In this document: piece after piece, positions 21,713 through 33,597 of the stretch
Layout: each line of letters starts with the position of its first letter
Numbering within the stretch: the first letter of the stretch is position 1
From: Lamellibrachia satsuma
Taxonomy: Eukaryota > Annelida > Polychaeta > Sabellida > Siboglinidae
Assembly: GCA_033239005.1 (NCBI GenBank)
Contig: BSQZ01000001.1
Location: 5,463,501-5,527,500, forward strand
Direction of reading: 5' to 3'
Length of the DNA stretch: 64,000 nt
Made by a program: the position numbers and the translations under genes
The notes under the pieces: generated by a model
Databases searched by the model: none
Told to the model about the DNA's origin: nothing
The model's input: only the letters and a program-made list of their open reading frames with translations

Positions 21713-23998
21713 GGTTCGGTAATATGAGCCATTTTTACATTGATATTCTGGAGTCGTACGACTAGATATTTGCTGTGTGAAAAGTTGATGTAAAAGTTAT
21801 CGTGGTAGACTATTACAATGGGCGTCATTACACCTGTAGGTTGTCTACTTTTTCTATAGGGACGAGGAGAACATTTTCTCAAAATGGCTCATATTACATT
21901 ACGCGTTGGAAATATGAGCATGGCTCGTGGATACGATGGGCATGAATTACCATAATTACCCTAGACACACCAGAGTCATAGCCTAACCCAACATAAGTCA
22001 TTATTGAACATGGATACATGCACGCACACATGTACGTAACATGCATGCACACTCACCATCACAAACGAATCATTACTCAACACTCACACGAATCATTACT
22101 CAACACTCACTCACTCGCTTGCACGCACTAGTGTCTTGCACCTGCCGGGCTTTGGGTCCACTACAAAATTTTGTGGGCTTGGCCAGGGCCTACATATTGC
22201 GGGCCCGGGACGGGCCTGAAAATATATTAAACACATCGGGCTTGGGCCGAGCCTGGACCTAGTGTGAGCGGACAGGGCCATGCCCTAATAAAAATATTAA
22301 CACACAACCAAGATTTTTATTTTAATATTAATAAAAACTGATTATAAATTGTATTTCCGGTTAATGAATGTTTAAAATGATTTATTTAGTATTACATAGT
22401 TGTAAATTGAGACCTTGCAAGGAATTATGAATGACACATGTGCTTTATATATTGGAATGTTGTTTAATCTCTTTTCAATGGGACTTCCAATAGTATAATT
22501 TTAATAATGTGCATTCTTTTAATAGAGACATGTCATATAATAGCAATGCATGGTATTGCATACACAGCACACACATTACACACTACATAGTACATAATAC
22601 ATGTTACAGATGCATATTTTTGCATGAATGTAGCCTTTTGCATATATCTAATTTCCCTTGGCTGGAAGTAGCCAGCCCCAAATGTTTACTTTAGACATAT
22701 TTGCAGAGGCAGTCAAGCCATGATTAACCATCAATGTATCACCATTTGACCCTACTAGTGGACATTCTATTGTCTTCCCTCCAAATCTTGCTGTCCTGAA
22801 TGACCTGCCCACTGGCAACTGCCCACCCTAGTTGGTATTTTTCAATTGTGTTAACTAGTGTCTCCTGTTTAATGTCTACAATTTCCCCAGTATTGAATCA
22901 TTCACACTTGTACTAATTCACACGTCTGAACGTGATCTGTGTTAGGATAGTGACTGCAGGCCTGCTGGAAATGCCAGTGGGTGTCAGTGCCAGTGAGTGA
23001 CATTTAATTGAAATATGAATTAATACCAAATTAACTGCCCTTACTGGTAACATTAATTAGTTAAATTAAGTTAACTTAGTTGAGCTAATTCAATTAACAA
23101 CTTAAATTAGGGTTATGGTTTGCATTAGGGTTAAGTTAGGGTTAGATAAACAAATCTCCTACCATAACCATAAGCCAATAAATTAAAGCCATATATAACA
23201 ATATGTTATAATACTTAATGGTAATGACAATAAACAATTGATTATTTTTCCTCAGGATATTCGTCCATTTGTAGCAGTTTGTTGTGTTTGATTTCTAGAA
23301 CTCGTCCAGCACACTATGGACAGTAGACATTATACAATGTTCATATATTATTTTTTTATGTTATTTCATATAACAATATTTGTGTTTCGTTTTTATTTAT
23401 TTTAATTTAGTGGGCTGCGGGCTTATTGTCTGTGGCCCACGGGTATGGGCCGGGCCTGGAATGTGCGGGCCGGGCCTGGGCCAAACATTAACAGTCTGGG
23501 TCAGGCCTAAATTCTTTGCGGGCCTGGATTCCATGTGCTAATTGCGGGCTGGGCTTGGGCTCAAATTATAGGTCCATGCAGGGCACTAACACACACGCAT
23601 TGCTCACACACACTCATTACCCAACATAGACACAAACACATACACACACACACACATATATGCACACGTGCATATATATACCCTGGATTGCAAGTGGCTC
23701 ATATTACCCAGATGGTAATCCAGTTCTCTTTTTGCCTCCAGGTGGGAAATTTACACTACACACTTATATTATCGCCTATGACACAGGCTGACAGAATAAT
23801 CAATTCATCGAAAAATGCAATTCATGTGGATGTAGATTACACGTCTATGATATATGTGCATTCATACCACGAGGAAATCGTAACAAATGTTGTTAAATGT
23901 TATTCACATACACATTTCTAAATTGTGTTGTCTTACAGTGTATCATTTCTAAGTTATGGAAGTGGCCCATATTACCAGTATACTCATATTACCAAACC
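21713..23998. mobile_element. Possible DNA transposon with GGTTYGGTAATATGAG ends, split by a hAT element
   Basis: GGTTCGGTAATATGAG at 21713-21728 faces CTCATATTACCAAACC at 23983-23998, inverted with one mismatch. The related motif TGGCTCATATTAC also occurs inside at 21885 and 23695, and TGGCCCATATTACC at 23964. The inner 1.46 kb is a separate hAT element, so the original unit would be about 0.8 kb. No target duplication is clear because both flanks are TA-rich. Confidence 0.45.
22129..23588. mobile_element. Non-autonomous hAT-like element with GGGCC-rich subterminal repeats
   Basis: The left end TAGTGTCTTGCA and right end TGCAGGGCACTA are imperfect inverted repeats of hAT type. Both ends are followed inward by GC-rich clusters (GGGCTTGGCC, GCGGGCCCGGG; GGGCCGGGCCTGG, GCGGGCCGGGCC), a known feature of some hAT families. 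The flanks GCACGCAC and ACACACAC agree in 6 of 8 bases, compatible with an aged 8-bp target duplication. The interior is AT-rich with four TTAGGG-like motifs near 23105-23145 and no transposase. Confidence 0.6.
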
Positions 23999-24321
23999 AT
24001 ATATATGTATGTATGTATGTATGCATGTATGTATATATATATATATATATGTGTGTATATAATATTATATATATATATATATATATCCAATGCATAAGCT
24101 AATTGTTAATTCATAGGTTTGGTTGCATGTTTTACATATATACCATACATGTGTTATAAGTATTAGTATATACAAAAATATCTGCCAGAAGTCCAGCCAA
24201 CAATCCAAACAGATCTGGCACATCTCTTCGCAGTGACGTGTTTACTGCTTTCATCTGTTGACTAGCCAACCCATCAGAGGTCACGGTGACACATATCGTA
24301 TAGTCACATGACACATATCAG

Positions 24322-24390
24322 TCATCCACCATGCAACGTCGAAATGAACACGATCCTGTCATCAGTTTTTATTGTATACGTCAACTCTCC
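24322..24390 (-). CDS. URM1: URM1 exon 5 (C-terminus)
   Basis: The acceptor tttttcag and 69 bases encode [20 protein letters not shown] then GG and TGA. The terminal Gly-Gly is the site of adenylation and thiocarboxylation in URM1 proteins. Confidence 0.96.
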   Translation of the reverse strand, partial: GELTYTIKTDDRIVFISTLHGG

Positions 24391-27300
24391 CTGAAAAATA
24401 AAACAAAATATGCATATTAGTAGACAGGTATAGGTTCTATTACAGACAATATATTAGTGTCACGTCTTACCAGCCAGGTCTGCAGATGACAACGGGACGG
24501 AGGGAGGGATGTGTCGAAAAAACATTAATTAAATTGGGTTGCTGAATGAATTTATATCAGCATATTGTTTTTTACATTGTTTGAATATCATCTTAGCCAA
24601 TGTATGTACATTGTCTATAGTTACCTGGCTGTTACCCTGCATGGGGTAAAATATTAAAAAAAAAGGTTGGAATGAGATGCAAATTATGATTATATTTTGT
24701 AGATTTGCACTGACAGATGTAGTAGAAAAATAATATGCTATTAATTATTACCTTAGAACAAATCTAATCAGTTATTATCATTATTACTACATAAAGTCTA
24801 TTACATATTATTATCACATGTATGTTGGCAGGGCACTGTATCAGAAATTAAATAAAGTATCAATTTTCATTTATCAAATCTAACTTGAGTGTCAACTATT
24901 GGAAGGCAAAGCTGCTTCAATTAACAATGCGTCACCCTCGTTTCCACAAAAGATTTAATGAAATATTTTTTATATAATTACTGCTGTAAATCAACACCTT
25001 GCATATTTAACATTTGCTATCAATTGATATATCATTTAATGATGGAACAGATGCGCATTTTAAACAGCCAATAAACGTCATTAATGCAGAGTGTGACTTT
25101 CCATATTGTGTGTGGTCACTGTGGTGTCAGTGGACCAATATATTGAGATGTGACTATCTTGAGTATGACTCTCCACATTGTGTGTGGTCACTGTGGTGTC
25201 AGTGGACCAATATATTGAGATGTGACTATCTTGAGCATGACTTTCCACATTGTGTGTGGTCACTGTGGTGTCAGTGGACCAATATATTGAGATGTGACTA
25301 TCTTGAGCATGACTTTCCACATTGTGTGTGGTCACTGTGGTGTCAGTGGACCAATATATTGAGATGTGACCATCTTGAGCATGACTTTCCACATTGTGTG
25401 TGGTCACTGTGGTGTCAGTGGACCAATATATTGAGATGTGACTATCTTGAGCATGACTTTCCACATTGTGTGTGGTCACTGTGGTGTCAGTGGACCAATA
25501 TATTGAGATGTGACTATCTTGAGCATGACTTTCCACATTGTGTGTGGTCACTTTCCACATGTACCCCTCAATAACTGTGACTGAACTGACCATGAGTTCC
25601 CAGTCTGCATCGTTGACAAGAACAAGAATCCCTGGCCGTCTGAAATAGAGCAGATACAGGATCAGTATTCGCCTTTGATCTGCAACAATTTGAAAACAAG
25701 AACAAATACAGTGCTACAAGCTATTTAACTGGTTTTACCAGCAATGATCATTTAGAATCATGACATGGTGATGTTTACATATAGAAAGAAATACTTATAA
25801 TTTATAACAGAAGAAATTTCATGTATAAAGACAAAATTATTATTTAAAAAAGACATATGGAGTAGTAATTGCTGGGATGAAATGATCCCAGCAGTGTCAT
25901 ATATATATACATGATACATATATATATATGATGGGATAAACATATATACATACATACATACATGATACACACACACACACATATATATATATGATGGGAT
26001 AAACAGTATTATTGTGACTTCCTTGTGAACTAGTAAATACACTTTTGGGCAGAAAAACTATGACTTCAATGTGGATGAAGCTAAAACATTGTGTCTATGT
26101 ATTCAAATATATGATGTATTCAAGGTTCATGATATGCCATATTTAACGTTTACTGGACGTGAAGGGGCATTTCTTTATTGTTGAATGCAACCCAGCACAG
26201 TGGGATTCGAGAAGCAGCTGAGTAATGAGACAAGAGCTGCCACCTGGTGTTCATGACTTGAAACGTAACAGTTGCACATAAACTTAGAACTTAATAAGTT
26301 TTCTGTTGGTATCCAAAGCTAGCTGCAACAAATCCACTGCTATACAGCTGTCCACCAGGAAAAGTTTTCTTTGAAGACATTTTATGACCACGTCTGTAAA
26401 TATGGCTTAAAAAATATGTCATTTTTCTCACACATATGTTGACATTTAGCAAGAATATCTAATAATTTATAAGGATTATTTTTACTGAAAAATTCTTCCA
26501 ATTTAGATAGGCCACATGTTGGCAGTCAGTGTTTTCTATGAATACAATAACCTTGTCCATGTTACTTATTCCTGCTAAAAAGACATTGAATAAATCTTTT
26601 TTGGGTAAAAAAATATATCTAAAGATTCTAAATTTCCCTTTCCCTTTTCACAATTGCTACATAGTGTATAGTTCCAAATAGTGCTCGAGGGTGAAGGCTT
26701 GGGTGCATGTCTATTAGTTCCACAAAGTAGCACAAGCTACTGGGGTGGGCAACGGCAAGTAAGAAATAAAATAAATAAATACTAGTTCTAGCAACTATGG
26801 TGAAAGTCACAGCTGCCAACGTGGTGCCACCTTGTGGCAAAAAGCACAGACACTATGAATTATATCTAGAATCTACAATGTGGCGAAAGCAGTACTGCCT
26901 TCCCTTGTGGTTAGTGTGCCTTCACTCCTGAAAAGGGGGATGCGTATATATTAGTTAGTGCACTTTTGTTGGGACCTATACAGTAGTAACAGCCAAGTTA
27001 TGGAACCATGAAACTATTTGGATTGCACAACTCAAAGGTTTGTTCTCAATTAAATTTTTTTGCTAGTCTCATATTAAATTAATTTTGCAAAATACCAAAC
27101 CTGCTGGCTCGTCTAGGCAACTTTTGTATGTAGTCTTTTTTTGCGAAATCATCAGACAAACTGTTAAATTACTTAATGTTTAGTCAAACGTTATTTGAAG
27201 TGAAAATGTTGAAAACTCACAAATTTCACCTTTGGTGAAATTTTGTAACTTTGTCATGTGATCGATGAGAGGAAGGAAGTCGCGCCCATGATCGGCGTTT

Positions 27301-30300
27301 ACCCACAAAATGTTTACCAATTTAGATATCCAGTATTTTGAGCATTACCAGATCTATTCTAGCAATTCTTTTGACGATTTGAAACAAAGGACACATTTTT
27401 TATTAAATCGACTGCAGATGTTACTTAAACTATTCACACTCTACATATTTGGACATCAACGAGCCGGATTTGTGATAGGCTAAATCAGTGGAGTTTTAAA
27501 TTTTGAAAAAAATCCAACAAAGCCCATTACATGAACTCATACGGAGTGATCCTGAAATATTCAATTTATTCTTCAGGCCCAGATAATTACTCACACCGTG
27601 TCTCCTTGCATAAACAGCTCTGGCCTCTCCGTCAACAGATTACCTCGAAGCCACACAAGTAGTCTTCCAATTGTCCCTGAATTATGAAAAAATTGTTCCA
27701 TCTATATTTTAAGAAAAAAACTGCCGATTGTGGATGTTCAATTTTAATAATATCGTTGACATTCATGTCCTATTCAAACATAAATGGATACATTTTTGGG
27801 GTAAGACCTAACATTCCATTAACATCATATTTACACATCAAAGTACACATTATGAAATATAGAACAAGCAAAATTATCTACGAGTGTTATTTTTTCATAA
27901 TAACTGATATACCTAATAAATAAATATCGAAACATAATGTATTGATATAACTCTAAGAATATCTACATACATGGCTCTTCATCATCTTGTGGTAAGTTCA
28001 GTTGATGTTGTTTCACTTTGTCAAACAGAAGTTCTGCACCTCCACTGAAACAAGATGTATTATATTCAAACTGGCTGGTTGTATGGTAAAATCTACACCA
28101 GGGTATTTATGTGAAAGCATAAAACAAAGTAAAACATAAATAAAAGCGATGTGTACATAATTAATTCCTAGTAGTCGTGTATGGCAAAGTGCTGGCTTTC
28201 AGTCTGATGATCAATTGTATGTATTCATATATAAATTATAAATAATATATTGAATAACTTGTAAATATTGAGGGAAGAACCTCTGTGACAGGATTTGGTG
28301 TAGAAACCTGGCTCTGACCACTTGGGGCTGTGTATCCCTCATGACACCGATCAGTCACATTAATGATGGCCCCACCTCATTACAAAAGAACAATTGAGGA
28401 CTGAGGACGATAGCATAGAAATTTTGGCTTGGCATAAATGTTCTGAAAAAGGTTGACTAGTTCAATGAGGCCTCACAACATAACTTTGTAACATTATGTA
28501 TTTGAATGATAAAGTCAGTCGTGGATCAGAATCTGGCATTGGTAACCCTAGGCCCTACAATAAACCTACTTTAAGTTAACATACAAACTAATCAGTTAAT
28601 ATAATTTTCAGAGTGTTCACAGTCAAAAAAGAAGAATTACTCTAGTCTAGACGAGATAACTAAATATGGCAAAACTGAACCAGTGCATCAGCAAATTTCA
28701 AGAACTGAAGACAGAATTGATGGGGCTGGATGCAAAGTGTACTTTTCATTGTGCGAGAAATTAAGTGTGCATCCAGATTATGGTTGCATACAACTCATCA
28801 TCAAATAACTTTTATCAGTTTATACAATTATGAATCAACTTAAAACTATTATTCTGATTATATTGACACAAGTTACACAACTATTACGCAAAAAGTTAAA
28901 TCAGACAAAACAATCATGTTTAGTGTAGAATCTTGATAATGTCGCTGATTGGCTGCTGGTGCTTCACGGGAACACCGACACAAGATGGAGTGATGACAGA
29001 GGGTAACAATGAGACCACGCCTTCGGTTCCAGACTCTCTTCTCGGCGAGTTTTTGAAGACGAACAAGAGTCAGATAAGCGAGACTAAGGAGAGCAGCTAA
29101 AATAATTCCAGAAGTGAGAGACCTTAGTTATGAAGAACGCCTAATAGAATGTGGTTTAACAATCCTAAATACAAGTAGGTTAAGAGGAGATCAAATTGAA
29201 GTTTGTAAGATACTGAATGGATATAAACATATTTATAGAAATGTTTATCTCACTCAAGAAAGTAGAACTTGAGGACATGAAGTAACATTAGTAAAGGATC
29301 AGTGTAGATTGAATATCAGGAAGTACTTGTTCTTATAGAATAAAATGAATAGAACAAATCATCTACAGATTGTCTGATTGTGTACTGCTAGCAGGCCTAG
29401 CTGCGTGAATATGTTTAAAAACAAGGTCTAGCAGCGTGAATAGAGAGCAGGGTTGATAAAAATCATGATTTTTATAAAAAAATCGGATTTTTTAAAATTT
29501 AAATCGGATTTTTTTTTTTTAAATCTGGTATATAGATGTTTAAATTTGTAAACTCTTTCAAACATGTTCTATTCAAATCGATCTGGGTTCTTGTCTTAAC
29601 AGAGGGTACATGATTTTTGCTTATATAAAGACATTAGACAATGTCTGCAAGGCCTCACACCCTGTAGTTGCATAATCTGTCTTGGAAAGGAAAGCATGCT
29701 GTGTGTCTGTGGCTGTAGCAGTGGTAATTATTGTTTGCTGAGATGGTGGATTAGCACTTCCAGGGCTATGGGTACTCTAAGGGTATCTAACCAGAATACA
29801 AACTAGTACAATATTAAACAACTGAGCCAACATACTGAATTGGTAACAACTAGCACAAGCTGTAAGTGGACTTTAACTCAGGGCTTCTGTATTGAAAAGA
29901 TACTTCCTCTGGAAGACAAGTTTGTGTGGCTTCACTACATTCAGAAAGGGGATAGCTCAAACATACACAATGTCATAAAACATTTGACTATCAGGCTATT
30001 TGGTGACAATACAGCTACACAAGTGTGCGCACTTTGTGTTTTGTATTAAAACATACAAAACTTTGTTGATCTCGATGCTTGTAGACAATTATTTGTGTTA
30101 AATTCATATAAATCCGCGATAAAAAAAAACCGGAAGTCAAAAAAATCATAAATCAATGATTTTTTTGGAGTGATTTAAATCACGATTTAAATCATGATTT
30201 AAATCACGATTTAAATCACAATTTAAATCAAACAACCCTGATAGAGAGGCATGGTATTGTAGTGGTTAGCACATCCACTTTACATGACAGAGTTCTGAGT

Positions 30301-32630
30301 TCAAGACCCGAACAGGATATGGGTCTCTTTGGTGTAAAAACCTGGCTCTTAACATTGGGGACTGTGTATCTCTCGTGACTCGGATGATCACATTAATGCC
30401 AGTCTCGCCTCATTTAATTGGGGACGTAAAAGAACCATTGAGGACGACATACACCCTGGCAGTGACCACCCTCAATGCCAGCATATGACAGTCAGCTTGG
30501 CAATAATGTTCTGAGAAAGGTTGGCTAGTTGAACGAGAACTCAAAACACCATACAGTTGTACTAACAGGGTTCAATCTAGGATCTTGGAAAAGTGGACCA
30601 ATGGCCCATCCAGGTTGTAAAAGGGGGCCATTTTTAGACAACATTGCACCAATGGTGCGGCATGCCAGTGATTGATTGCAGATCAATTACAGTACAAGTA
30701 GGACCTCTCCAAGCAGCCACCCCTCGAAAAAGGCCACTCCATCACAGCCTTTTGTGCCAGATCTGCAGATGATCTGACTAACCCATGTAATCAGGCCACC
30801 CCTTTAATCGGGTTACTTTATCTCAGTCTCTCTTTAGAGGAGTTCTACTGTATATATGAAACATTTTACAAATGCTCCTTAGTCTTGCAACATGAAAACA
30901 ACACAAACTCTACCCAAATGGTTTCACATGACATCTGTGTGAATTATGTCAGGTTCTGGTTGCCTTTAATCAAGCAAATCGAATCAATCCAAAGCAATAT
31001 ATACCAGCATGAGTCCTAACATGGCCCTTGAATAATAATAGAAATTAATTCAAATTATATTCAACATCATCCTTGTCCACTTGCCATCTGGGCATTTGGC
31101 TTCAATGGCAAATCTTGTTAAATCATTGTTTCTCACCATTGTGAGTAATGTTCTCCTCCTTTTCCCTGTAGTCTGGGGTGAGGCTGGCACCGATATCGGT
31201 CGTCGATTTATGTTTCCCATTCTTCTTCATAACTAGTCCCGTTTTATTACCGCCTCCACCAATCGTCTCCACTCCCCTCACTCGGTCTTCCTCTTCTCCT
31301 TCTATCCTCCACTCCAAACGCATCTGCTCTCTTCATAAATTGTACCCCTTCCATTCTTTTGACATGTCCACCCTGAATTCATCCGATATTCCCAGTCCGC
31401 ACACTACTCTATACCTTTTGTAGAGTTGTAAAATGTCATCTGAAATTAAATTAAAAGTGTAAGCGAATTCACTTATACTGAGTGGGACAATTGTTGCTAT
31501 ACTAAACAGAATACACCATTTTGACCAAAAAATTTAGATTGATATCATAACAATAATTTAATAAGTTGAGCGCTAAGACATTGTAAGAAAAATTGTTTGT
31601 TGAGTTTTTATTATTTGCTTCATCGTTGATTTGACTGGCACCTTTTTGATGTGATTACTTTCCAGTGACACTATCGGATCATTCCGTACCTAGTGGACGG
31701 GTGTGGAGTCAGCCGATAATGGCGGAGATACATCAGCTGGAGTAATGATGTTTCGTTTGCTGTAGAGTCTTGGCTATTCTGCACAAAATTACAGCATAGC
31801 TCCAAAACACTCGAACAAATGGAAAGATATTCCCGTCGATTAATTTTGTTAGGGCGCGTCAAATAATTTTTGTATGTGCCAAATGCCACATTTACACGCC
31901 CTTCGGGTGCACTCATGCAATTTGGTTGAACCAGTTTTTTAAATATTGTGTCAATGGCGTCAAGGCGCATCCTAGATTGAACCCTGTAGTAATCTACCAC
32001 AACATACAGACAAGTCAGTTAATAGAACATTGCAGAGTGCTGCAAACGTGGGGGAGCGGTGGTCTAATGGTTGGAGCACCCATCTGTTGATTGAGAGGAT
32101 GGTAGTTCGATTCCACCTCTGCCATTTCGAAGTTTGGGCAATTTTGTTCACCCCACTTTGCCCGTGTCTTTCAGAAGAGACACTAAAAGCCGTTGGTCCA
32201 AACTCCTGCGTTAGCTCAAGATTAGCCTCATTAGGCTGTTTGAAATATAACTACTTGAGACTTGAGAAACAACTAGAATGTGTTAAAAAACAAGGTTGAC
32301 ACATATCTCAGGAGGGCTCGATAATCCAATGTCTTCCTTGTCCACTTATCATCTGGGCCTTTGCCTTGGATGACAATCTTATTAAATCTAAATCTTGTTA
32401 AACTTCTAAGCCATGCCAATGCCATATTGATAGCATACTATTACTACTAGCATAGTCATTGCATAGCCATAGGAATAGGTGAACGTTTTATCGCCCACGT
32501 TATCTGCTGTCACTTGCACGCACTGGCTTAATTAAGCCTTAATGCAAAATACGGATTGTATTATACTTAACGTAGTGGCCAGTCTTTGTTGGACATACCT
32601 GAACTCCACCGTAATACTGAGATAAGACAT
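24322..32630 (-). CDS. URM1: URM1, ubiquitin-related modifier 1 (five exons, complete)
   Basis: Spliced minus-strand gene: exons 32599-32630, 27971-28044, 27595-27676, 25591-25639 and 24322-24390, all with GT-AG borders and matching phases, giving exactly 101 codons plus stop. URM1 is a beta-grasp sulfur carrier. Its C-terminal Gly is adenylated and thiocarboxylated by the MOCS3/Uba4 enzyme. It then supplies sulfur for 2-thiolation of wobble uridine in cytosolic tRNAs and can be joined to lysines of proteins. Diagnostic segments are [63 protein letters not shown] and [10 protein letters not shown] with the required terminal Gly-Gly. Length equals that of human URM1. Intron 1 (4.6 kb) holds many transposon pieces. 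Codon usage is AT-leaning and CpG-poor, unlike the SLC28 gene. No canonical AATAAA is seen within 300 bases downstream of the stop. Confidence 0.96.
25089..25556. repeat. 72-bp minisatellite, about 6.5 copies, in URM1 intron 4
   Basis: The unit starts CCACATTGTGTGTGGTCACT and is almost invariant. The 24-codon period leaves both strands open for about 170-186 codons, which is not evidence of coding. It sits 35 bp from URM1 exon 4. Confidence 0.93.
25591..25639 (-). CDS. URM1: URM1 exon 4
   Basis: The acceptor tatttcag and 49 coding bases encode [16 protein letters not shown], the most conserved block of the family, with donor gtcagt. It is too short to stand out as an ORF. Confidence 0.96.
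25640..27594. other. URM1 intron 3, no other feature
   Basis: AT-rich sequence with short ATAT/CATA/CA microsatellites at 25900-25990. No element or gene recognised in the remaining 1.6 kb. Confidence 0.6.
27595..27676 (-). CDS. URM1: URM1 exon 3
   Basis: The acceptor attcag and 82 coding bases encode (W)[14 protein letters not shown] then [12 protein letters not shown](V), with donor gtgagt. The conserved ERPELF and QGD blocks are present. Confidence 0.95.
27971..28044 (-). CDS. URM1: URM1 exon 2
   Basis: The acceptor ttgtttcag is followed by 74 coding bases encoding [20 protein letters not shown] then DEEP, ending with the first base of the Trp codon before the donor gtatgt. The sequence matches the second strand and first helix region of URM1. 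Confidence 0.95.
28285..28485 (+). mobile_element. SINE-A copy, 5'-truncated
   Basis: Matches the body of the SINE at 30246-30548: GTGTAGAAACCTGGCTCT, CACATTAATG, GAGGACGA, and TTCTGAAAAAGGTTGACTAG in the same order. The tRNA-like head is missing. In URM1 intron 1. Confidence 0.7.
29094..29439 (+). pseudogene. CR1-like ORF2 C-terminal relic
   Basis: Collinear with about 6475-6800 of the large CR1-like copy: ATTCCAGAAGTGAGAGACCT, then the counterparts of the LRGDQIEV and CRLDMRKY regions. Frameshifts and stops are present (for example TGA near 29274). It ends at the hAT insertion. Diverged, so older than or from a different subfamily to the 3.2-7 kb copy. Confidence 0.8.
29448..30240. mobile_element. 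793-bp hAT-type element with perfect 8-bp target duplication
   Basis: Ends are CAGGGTTG and CAACCCTG. Subterminal repeats of GATTTAAATCA type occur mainly at the right end. ATAGAGAG flanks both sides exactly (29440-29447 and 30241-30248), the 8-bp duplication expected of hAT transposases. No intact transposase is present, so it is non-autonomous. It split a segment joining a CR1 relic and a SINE inside URM1 intron 1. Confidence 0.9.
30246..30548 (+). mobile_element. SINE-A, tRNA-derived, with head
   Basis: The head carries a box A-like TAGTGGTTAGCAC and a box B-like GAGTTCAAGACCC, the internal promoter of RNA polymerase III. The body is shared with copies at 28285 and, inverted, 56680. Length and composition fit a SINE. 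The tail is not a clear poly(A). Confidence 0.75.
31071..31127 (+). mobile_element. CR1-like 3' tail fragment
   Basis: CCTTGTCCACTTGCCATCTG, then CAATGGCAAATCTTGTTAAA, match the 3' UTR at 6875-6960. Confidence 0.7.
32050..32280 (+). mobile_element. SINE-B, tRNA-derived
   Basis: A head of about 75 bases begins GGGGGAGCGGTGGTCTAATG and contains the box B-like AGTTCGATTCC. The ends of the head could pair as a tRNA acceptor stem (GGGGGAG with CTCTGCC). A unique body follows, then, without a gap, the CR1-like 3' end. It is a SINE head, not a functional tRNA gene, because the anticodon arm is disrupted. Confidence 0.7.
32281..32402 (+). mobile_element. CR1-like 3' end joined to SINE-B
   Basis: Begins at the ORF2 C-terminal codons (GTTAAAAAACAAGGTTGACA), continues GGAGGGCTCGATAATCCAAT and ends with AAATCTTGTTAAAC. 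It could be the 3' half of a composite SINE that borrows the LINE tail. Confidence 0.7.
32599..32630 (-). CDS. URM1: URM1 exon 1 (initiation exon)
   Basis: ATG at 32630 reading leftwards encodes [10 protein letters not shown] plus the first two bases of a serine codon, then the donor gtatgt. This is the first beta strand of the ubiquitin-like fold. It was placed because exon 2 needs a phase-2 partner ending in VEF, as in other URM1 proteins. It lies about 350 bp from the nearest end of the pogo-like transposon. Confidence 0.88.
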
Positions 32631-33296
32631 GTGCACTAACTTGACCACGTCGAATAAAAACGCTCAAGTTATTACTTGAACAGTTGCGACACCTCTCGGA
32701 AGGTTGGCGCAAAAGGCAGGAACAATAATATCTAAGAAGGACGCTACGTGTCGCCAGTGTTTGCCATAGATAGAGAATATTAGTAGTGTTCATTACTGGT
32801 AATGGAAGGCTGCATCTGCATGGATAACGGGAAAAACCATTCGGTGTATAATCCCGTGGACACCCAGTGGACAGCATCAGTCACTGAGAATTAGAAAGAC
32901 AAAAAGGAAAGAAATAAAGCATATTACTTGTAGAGATGATGAACAAATGAATGACCGACAGTCTTGCAACTTTCCTTCTAGGGGAGAGTTGCAGGGATTG
33001 GGACCCCTAACGATAAACTTGAATATAAACGCGAAAACAAATGGAATTGATGTAAACAACATACTAACATAGAGTTTATATTTTATTTTCAACAACAAGC
33101 TATTAATTCCAAGAAAATCATTGATGAATTTTGAAAAATATTAATAAAACAAAATTACAAAACGGTCCAATCGTGGCAACGGTTTCCTCGATTGGATCAC
33201 CCAATGTCTTCGATTGGACCAAAAGTAAAATTATTATATATAGGATTAAGCATAATTATGAATTGATACATAAGTAACATATAGTGTTCATTATTG

Positions 33297-33432
33297 ACAT
33301 ATATTTGATAAGGGTGGGCTACACATAGATGAGAAAATTGTTGGACTCTCGATAAGCCAATGGCTTCCTTGTCCACTTTGCCATCTGGAACTTGTTGTTT
33401 GGGATGGCAATCTTGTTAAATCTTGTTAAATT
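33297..33432 (+). mobile_element. CR1-like 3' tail fragment inside the pogo-like element
   Basis: GATAAGGGTGGGCTACACAT, then the GATAAGCCAATGGCTTCC and GTCCACTT blocks, ending in AAATCTTGTTAAAT. Close match to 6815-6960. Confidence 0.85.
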
Positions 33433-33597
33433 ATAACAATAATAGTTATCATTGGTTAAGTACAATGTACTAATAAATACCAGTGTTTATAATCTTTGTA
33501 GTTCCATCCACCCTACACAATGTCCCATTACTTCTTCGACTGGACAAACAAACAAATTATGTAGACCAAACTTTGAATTAATACGTGAGTAAAATGA

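Noticed and set aside
23100..23150. Interstitial telomere (TTAGGG)
   Set aside because: Only four scattered TTAGGG-like motifs with irregular spacing inside a hAT element.
25014..25593. Opposite-strand ORFs of 186 and 170 codons
   Set aside because: Both are the 72-bp repeat in URM1 intron 4. The period keeps all frames open.
29840..30049. hAT transposase or BED-finger fragment inside the 793-bp hAT element
   Set aside because: Only a loosely spaced W and C-x-x-C. Not enough to call.
32050..32125. Functional tRNA gene
   Set aside because: Box A/B and a partial acceptor stem are present, but the anticodon arm is not regular and a SINE body follows.
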